Shown here: piece by piece, positions 60,684 through 64,000 of the stretch | Numbering within the stretch: position 1 is the first letter of the stretch | Layout: each line of letters starts with the position of its first letter | From: RGIG4097 sp964550635 | Lineage (GTDB): Bacteria > Bacillota > Clostridia > Christensenellales > CAG-917 | NCBI GenBank assembly: GCA_964550635.1 | Contig: CAZJZV010000001.1 | Coordinates: 1-64,000 of the forward strand | Length of the DNA stretch: 64,000 nt | Reading direction: 5' to 3' | The notes under the pieces: generated by a model | The model's database searches: none | Told to the model about the DNA's origin: nothing | What the model saw: only the letters and a program-made list of their open reading frames with translations | Position numbers and translations under genes: made by a program

Positions 60684-60758
60684 TTATTCGCTCTCGGATA
60701 GTTCTTTAATTATCTGTATTGTTACTAACACAATTTGCAAGATTAGCAGTAACTTCAT
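60684..60758 (-). CDS. Putative 24-residue hydrophobic peptide in the inverted-repeat loop
   Basis: ATG 60758 follows AAAAGGAGG by eight bases and opens a 24-codon frame: MKLLLILQIVLVTIQII then KELSESE and TAA. The first 17 residues would make one membrane helix; the tail is acidic. The stop codon abuts the left arm. A TTGACT (60804-60809) in the right arm could begin its promoter, though the -10 is poor. Size, hydrophobicity and an opposed promoter resemble type I toxins, but no known family was recognised. Confidence 0.5.
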   Translation of the reverse strand: MKLLLILQIVLVTIQIIKELSESE

Positions 60759-60845
60759 TTGAATAACCTCCTTTTCATTTTTGCGTATTACGTATACGTT
60801 TTAAGTCAATAAAAAGTAGGGTGTTATACGGTAAAATTGTTCGAA

Positions 60846-60870
60846 AAAAGCGGTAATTTTTACCGCTTTT
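60846..60870. terminator. Bidirectional terminator-like hairpin
   Basis: AAAAGCGGTAA-TTT-TTACCGCTTTT, a near-perfect inverted repeat with A- and T-tails on both sides. It separates the inverted-repeat module from the replication gene. Confidence 0.65.
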
Positions 60871-60908
60871 AATCTACTTACGTAATCTTCAATTTTTGAC
60901 CTCTAGCT

Positions 60909-61053
60909 GAGTATCATAAAAAGGGTGGTATTCATTTTCATATGCTTGTTGGTGGAGTTTCCGGAATTGAATTAGGATTTGTATATGCTAAATCTGTATA
61001 TAGCAAATTTGCCGGTGGTGAGTTGCCTATATATAACGTTACTGCTTGGAAAT
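60909..61053. repeat. 145-bp direct repeat, copy 1
   Basis: Identical to 61290-61434, offset 381 bp (127 codons). It carries the HUH motif part of the replication gene but lies upstream of that gene's N-terminus, so it is a displaced duplicate. Confidence 0.95.
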
Positions 61054-61808
61054 TCTATATTACTAACACGGCACATTATCTCTGCAACGCAGAGAGAAGC
61101 GCAAGAAGAGTTTATAACGTTATATGCGATTTGTTTGATTGTAATCAATTTAATTATTTTATAACGCTAACTTTTTCTTCGGAAAAATCGGGGGATAGGT
61201 TGGACGATGATAATACTCGTGCGCTATTTGCAAAATGGCGCAAGTATATTCGAAGTAAATTTCCTAATATGAAATACATTAGTATAGCGGAGTATCATAA
61301 AAAGGGTGGTATTCATTTTCATATGCTTGTTGGTGGAGTTTCCGGAATTGAATTAGGATTTGTATATGCTAAATCTGTATATAGCAAATTTGCCGGTGGT
61401 GAGTTGCCTATATATAACGTTACTGCTTGGAAATACGGTTTTTCTACTGCTTCTAAAATAGTGTCTAAAGAAGCTTGTCAATCTTATGTATTAAAATATG
61501 TTGTTAAAGGTGGGGTAGATCCTAGATTTTTCCGTAAACAGCGTTATACGTGTTCAACTAATCTTGTACGTCCGGAAACGATAAATTATAAAGAGGTGTG
61601 TAACTCATTTGACGTATATGATTTTGAAGAGAAGAATGATTACGAATTGTTGTTTGCAGATTTCAATCATGCTTTTTATAAGTTCAATGTACCTAATTTC
61701 AGGATAGGGAACACCAATCAAACTATGCGCAAAACACTTCTTTTACGAATAGAAAGGATTAAAAATGCCTGTCGGGGGCGGATAGTTCAATTTTTGACGA
61801 TTTTCTAA
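60942..61808 (+). pseudogene. Rearranged rolling-circle replication initiator (HUH Rep)
   Basis: The frame stays open from a TGA at 60897 to the stop at 61808. Its main part is a Rep of the plasmid/ssDNA-virus type: motif I FITLTFSSEK, motif II (HUH) GGIHFHML and motif III SYVLKYVVKG with a catalytic Tyr. Residues from FYITNTAHYLCNAERSARR onward look like the native N-terminal part, but the first 37 codons are the duplicated HUH segment joined in front, and the native start is missing. The ATG at 60942 has no ribosome-binding site. It is AT-rich and lies on an accessory island. Either a decayed integrated replicon or, less likely, an assembly join. Confidence 0.75.
61290..61434. repeat. 145-bp direct repeat, copy 2 (native position)
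   Basis: This copy sits in its natural place within the Rep frame, between motif I and motif III, and includes the HUH motif. Confidence 0.95.
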
Positions 61809-62308
61809 AAATCTGTTTTGTTGTAAATTTGTTTTCAAAGTTATTTTCAAAATTTGATTTTCAAGTTGGATTTTAGATTTGATTTTAATCTTGATAAATT
61901 TATTTAATCTGATTTTAGATTTCAAATTCATTTTGATTCAACTTGTCTGATTGATTATTTTTGCCTTTCAATCAAACGATTATCTTGTCACTTTTCTCGC
62001 TAAACTTCATCTCTCGCTCGCTCTTTTGACTAAATTTTAGATTTCTGCCGATATTACAATTCGTTTAACCATGCATTCGACCGCATAAATCACTGCAACT
62101 TTTACCGCTTAAATTACTGCACGTTATACCGACAAATTTTCCGTCAATATTGACAAAATATCACCGCCTAAATTTCTATCTAAATTTCTGCGGATTTTGC
62201 CTATATAATAACCGTCAATGATCCAATTAAATCACCAATTTTGATGGTATTTCATTGTTGATTTCCGTCAAAAGCAAGTGATTTTAATTGCAATTTTTTG
62301 ATTGAAAA
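61809..62308. other. AT-rich intergenic part of the island, no gene seen
   Basis: About 500 bases of T/A-rich sequence with many ATTTTA, TTGATTTT and AAATTTCT repeats. A Lys/Asn-rich minus-strand frame around 61743-61931 is low-complexity and lacks a ribosome-binding site. No promoter or structured RNA was recognised. Confidence 0.6.
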
Positions 62309-62345
62309 AGCCGTATTTTGAGCAGTTTTTGGTCAAAATACGGCT
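62309..62345 (-). terminator. Terminator of the YnbB-type gene
   Basis: Perfect 13-bp stem AGCCGTATTTTGA/TCAAAATACGGCT with an 11-base loop, about 40 bases past the minus-strand stop at 62385, followed on that strand by TTTTTC. Confidence 0.85.
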
Positions 62346-62384
62346 AAATTGCGATGAAAATCAATATTTTCTTGAGATTTTAGG

Positions 62385-63632
62385 CTATTTTATGGTTTTT
62401 ATCAACGTATGTTCAAGTGCGATAACTGCGTGTTCATAGGTCAATGCGCCTTGAATATATGCAATATACGGTGCTTTTATCGGCGAATCGGCAGATAATT
62501 CGATTGATGCGCCTTGCACAAATGCGCCTGCCGCCATAATAACTTGGTCTTGATAACCGGGCATATCCCACGGTTCAGGCACAACGTTGCTATCAATCGG
62601 CGAAACTTCTTGAATTGCACGGCAAAAATCAATCAATTTTTCGGGAGAATTGAGTTTCAGACTGCAAATTATGTCGTATGGCGGAGTTTTGTCGTCGGGA
62701 AGAGTTTCAAAACCGAGTTTTGAGTATGCTTTTGAGAACAAAACGGCACTTTTCAGTGCGGATTTTACTACGGACGGAGCGATGAAAAGCCCTTCAAAAA
62801 ACGGCAAATACCCGGACAATGACGAACCTTCTTCCATGCCAAGCGACGGTGCGGTCAGTCTATATGCGCATTGATCGACTAGATCTGCTTTTCCTGCGAC
62901 GTAACCGCCCGTAGGCGCAAGTCCACCGCCTAAATTTTTGATGAGAGAACCTGCAACGAGATCCGCACCGACTTGCAAAGGTTCGATTTTTTCAACAAAT
63001 TCACCGTAGCAATTATCGACCAAAATCAAGGTTTCGGGACTGATTTTCTTGACGAAAGCGGTGAGTTCCGCGATTTGTTCAACGCTTATTGCACTGCGCC
63101 AAGCATAACCGCGACTTCTTGCGACGAAAACCGCTTTAATCCTTGTGTTTAGTAGGAATTTTTCAATTTTCTCATAGTCGAATACGGGATTGTTATCGAC
63201 GGTTTTCAGGTCGATATGGTCGAATTTCACACCGAAATCCGCAAGCGAGCCTTTATTTTTTCCACTGATGACGTCCGTCAAAGTATCATATGGCATTCCC
63301 GACACCGAAAGCAACGTATCGTTTGGGCGAAGTACACCGAAAAGCATCAAGGTCAGTGCGTGTGTACCTGATACGATATGCGGTGAAAACAGTGCTTTTT
63401 CTCCGCCGAGAATTTCCGCAAAGAGTGCGCAAAGCGCGTCGCGACCTATATCGTCGTAGCCGTAACCCGTAGTGCCTGCAAGGTGACGAGCCTGTATGCC
63501 GTATTTTGCAAAAGCATCTAGCACCTTTTTTTGATTGAAAAGAGCAATATCGTCCAGTCTATCAAATTCCGCACAAAGTTCTTTTTCGCATTCTTTGACA
63601 AATTGTCTTGCGGTTTCTTCATTGAAATTCAT
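62385..63632 (-). CDS. YnbB/aluminium-resistance-family PLP-dependent C-S lyase-like protein
   Basis: This 415-residue fold-type I PLP enzyme belongs to the family named methionine gamma-lyase-like or aluminium resistance protein. TTGYGYDDIGRDAL, FSPHIVSGTHALTLMLFGVL, LILVDNCYGEFVE (PLP-binding Asp) and DLVAGSLIKNLGGGLAPTGGYVAG (Schiff-base Lys) are seen; GMEEGSSLSGYLPFFEGLF follows. The reaction is not proven for the family. Its neighbour upstream on the same strand is miaA, as in B. subtilis (miaA-hfq-ynbB area). ACGGAGATACAAAA precedes ATG. Confidence 0.88.
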   Translation of the reverse strand: MNFNEETARQFVKECEKELCAEFDRLDDIALFNQKKVLDAFAKYGIQARHLAGTTGYGYDDIGRDALCALFAEILGGEKALFSPHIVSGTHALTLMLFGVLRPNDTLLSVSGMPYDTLTDVISGKNKGSLADFGVKFDHIDLKTVDNNPVFDYEKIEKFLLNTRIKAVFVARSRGYAWRSAISVEQIAELTAFVKKISPETLILVDNCYGEFVEKIEPLQVGADLVAGSLIKNLGGGLAPTGGYVAGKADLVDQCAYRLTAPSLGMEEGSSLSGYLPFFEGLFIAPSVVKSALKSAVLFSKAYSKLGFETLPDDKTPPYDIICSLKLNSPEKLIDFCRAIQEVSPIDSNVVPEPWDMPGYQDQVIMAAGAFVQGASIELSADSPIKAPYIAYIQGALTYEHAVIALEHTLIKTIK

Positions 63633-63657
63633 TTTTGTATCTCCGTTTGTATGTTTT

Positions 63658-63684
63658 ATTCTAAAAAACCGACTTTTTTAGAAT
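63658..63684. promoter_or_regulatory. AT-rich inverted repeat upstream of the YnbB-type gene
   Basis: ATTCTAAAAAA-CCGAC-TTTTTTAGAAT: perfect 11-bp arms in the leader of the gene. On the minus strand a TATAAT-like box (about 63692-63697) precedes it, with no good -35. It may be an operator or a weak terminator of miaA. Confidence 0.5.
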
Positions 63685-63803
63685 AGTTTTGCATTATAAT
63701 TAGTGATTTTTTATCATATTAGTTCGTTTTTAAGTTGTAATTAGGTTTTGACGCATTCCGACGTGGCTAACTCTAATTCCAACACGGCGCACTAGCAAGT
63801 GGC

Positions 63804-64000
63804 TCATTCGGACAGTTTCGACTTCACAAAATCCAATGCGCCGTCAAAATCTCCGCATTCAAACCACCGCACAAAGTCGTATCTTCTGAACCATGTTAGT
63901 TGTCTTTTTGCGTAATTTCGTGTGTTTTTCTTGATTTTTTCCTTGATTTCGTCGATTTCTGATTGAGTCAGAACGAATTTTCCGTCGATTTTCTGCGGTG
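63804..64000 (-). CDS. miaA: tRNA dimethylallyltransferase, C-terminal part
   Basis: The last 65 codons of miaA, which runs out of the window at its 5' side. IKKNTRNYAKRQLTWFRR is the conserved MiaA segment that contacts tRNA; the chain ends LDFVKSKLSE. MiaA transfers a dimethylallyl group to A37 of tRNAs reading UNN codons. The catalytic P-loop lies outside the window. It is followed on the same strand by the YnbB-type gene after a gap of about 170 bases. Confidence 0.93.
   Translation of the reverse strand, partial: PQKIDGKFVLTQSEIDEIKEKIKKNTRNYAKRQLTWFRRYDFVRWFECGDFDGALDFVKSKLSE

Larger units (their letters stand above)
60632..60829. repeat. Long imperfect inverted repeat
   Basis: The left arm (60632-60690) and right arm (60761-60829) are mirror images in blocks: TTTTTATTGACTT, GTATACGT, AATACGCAAA and GGAGGTTATTC occur in both, in inverted order. 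The loop of about 70 bp encodes a small peptide. Each arm carries a TTGACT box and a GGAGG, both pointing inward. It could be a replicon origin, a MITE-like element or a toxin-antitoxin-type locus. Confidence 0.75.

Noticed and set aside
60401..60709. Possible 102-residue basic protein in the island
   Set aside because: Begins at TTG within the second hairpin, has no ribosome-binding site, and runs through the left arm of the inverted repeat; composition is not convincing.
61743..61931. Minus-strand 62-codon Lys/Asn-rich frame
   Set aside because: Low-complexity translation of AT-rich repeats, without start signals.

Overview
The window looks like the chromosome of an uncultured spore-forming Clostridia-type Bacillota. 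Three things point that way: Firmicutes housekeeping gene order, sigma-A-like promoters with -10 TATAAT and 16-17 bp spacers in front of most transcription units, and a 27-residue SpoVM. Protein-coding genes are dense, mostly on the plus strand, often overlapping by 1-11 bp. No tRNA or rRNA gene and no CRISPR array was seen. The genus cannot be fixed from the sequence alone.

Layout. 1-7.5 kb is accessory: a MATE exporter behind a leader-peptide/terminator attenuator, a flavin amine-oxidase-like oxidoreductase, two lipoproteins (one an SGNH hydrolase) and a low-complexity DUF1508 protein. 7.5-11.7 kb holds pcrA-ligA. 11.8-27.2 kb is the classic yicC-gmk-rpoZ-coaBC-priA-def-fmt-rsmB-rlmN-rsgA-rpe-(TfoX-N)-spoVM-rpmB-DUF322-fakA-recG run. 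The PrpC/PrkC phosphatase-kinase pair normally found between rlmN and rsgA is absent. 27.3-33.8 kb carries a CNNM-like membrane protein, tlyA, nadK, argR and recN, interrupted on the minus strand by a GH30 glycosidase and a very short, apparently leaderless membrane-peptide gene. RNase P RNA (rnpB) lies at 34.1 kb, followed by an unknown anchored protein, rarA, an ABC exporter pair, ruvX and a DUF1292 protein.

40.7-60.1 kb is the translation/isoprenoid/envelope supercluster rpsB-tsf-pyrH-frr-uppS-cdsA-dxr-rseP-ispG, then rimP-nusA-ylxR-ylxQ-infB-rbfA-nrnA-truB-ribF and an endonuclease IV-type gene. At the position normally held by polC there is instead a 525-residue protein. It keeps the PolC-like N-terminal region, OB fold and DEDDh exonuclease but has no PHP or polymerase domain, and it ends in a clean terminator.

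60.1-62.4 kb is an AT-rich island unlike its surroundings. It holds a rearranged rolling-circle (HUH) replication gene with a 145-bp internal direct repeat. It also holds a long imperfect inverted repeat whose loop encodes a 24-residue hydrophobic peptide on the minus strand opposite a good plus-strand promoter, and a promoter followed by two hairpins. The window closes on the minus strand with a YnbB-type PLP enzyme and the C-terminus of miaA.

The most unusual items are the polymerase-less PolC-like exonuclease, the inverted-repeat peptide module that resembles a type I toxin-antitoxin locus, three genes whose ATG falls at or next to the predicted +1, and the MATE attenuator. All assignments come from reading the sequence; no database search was run.
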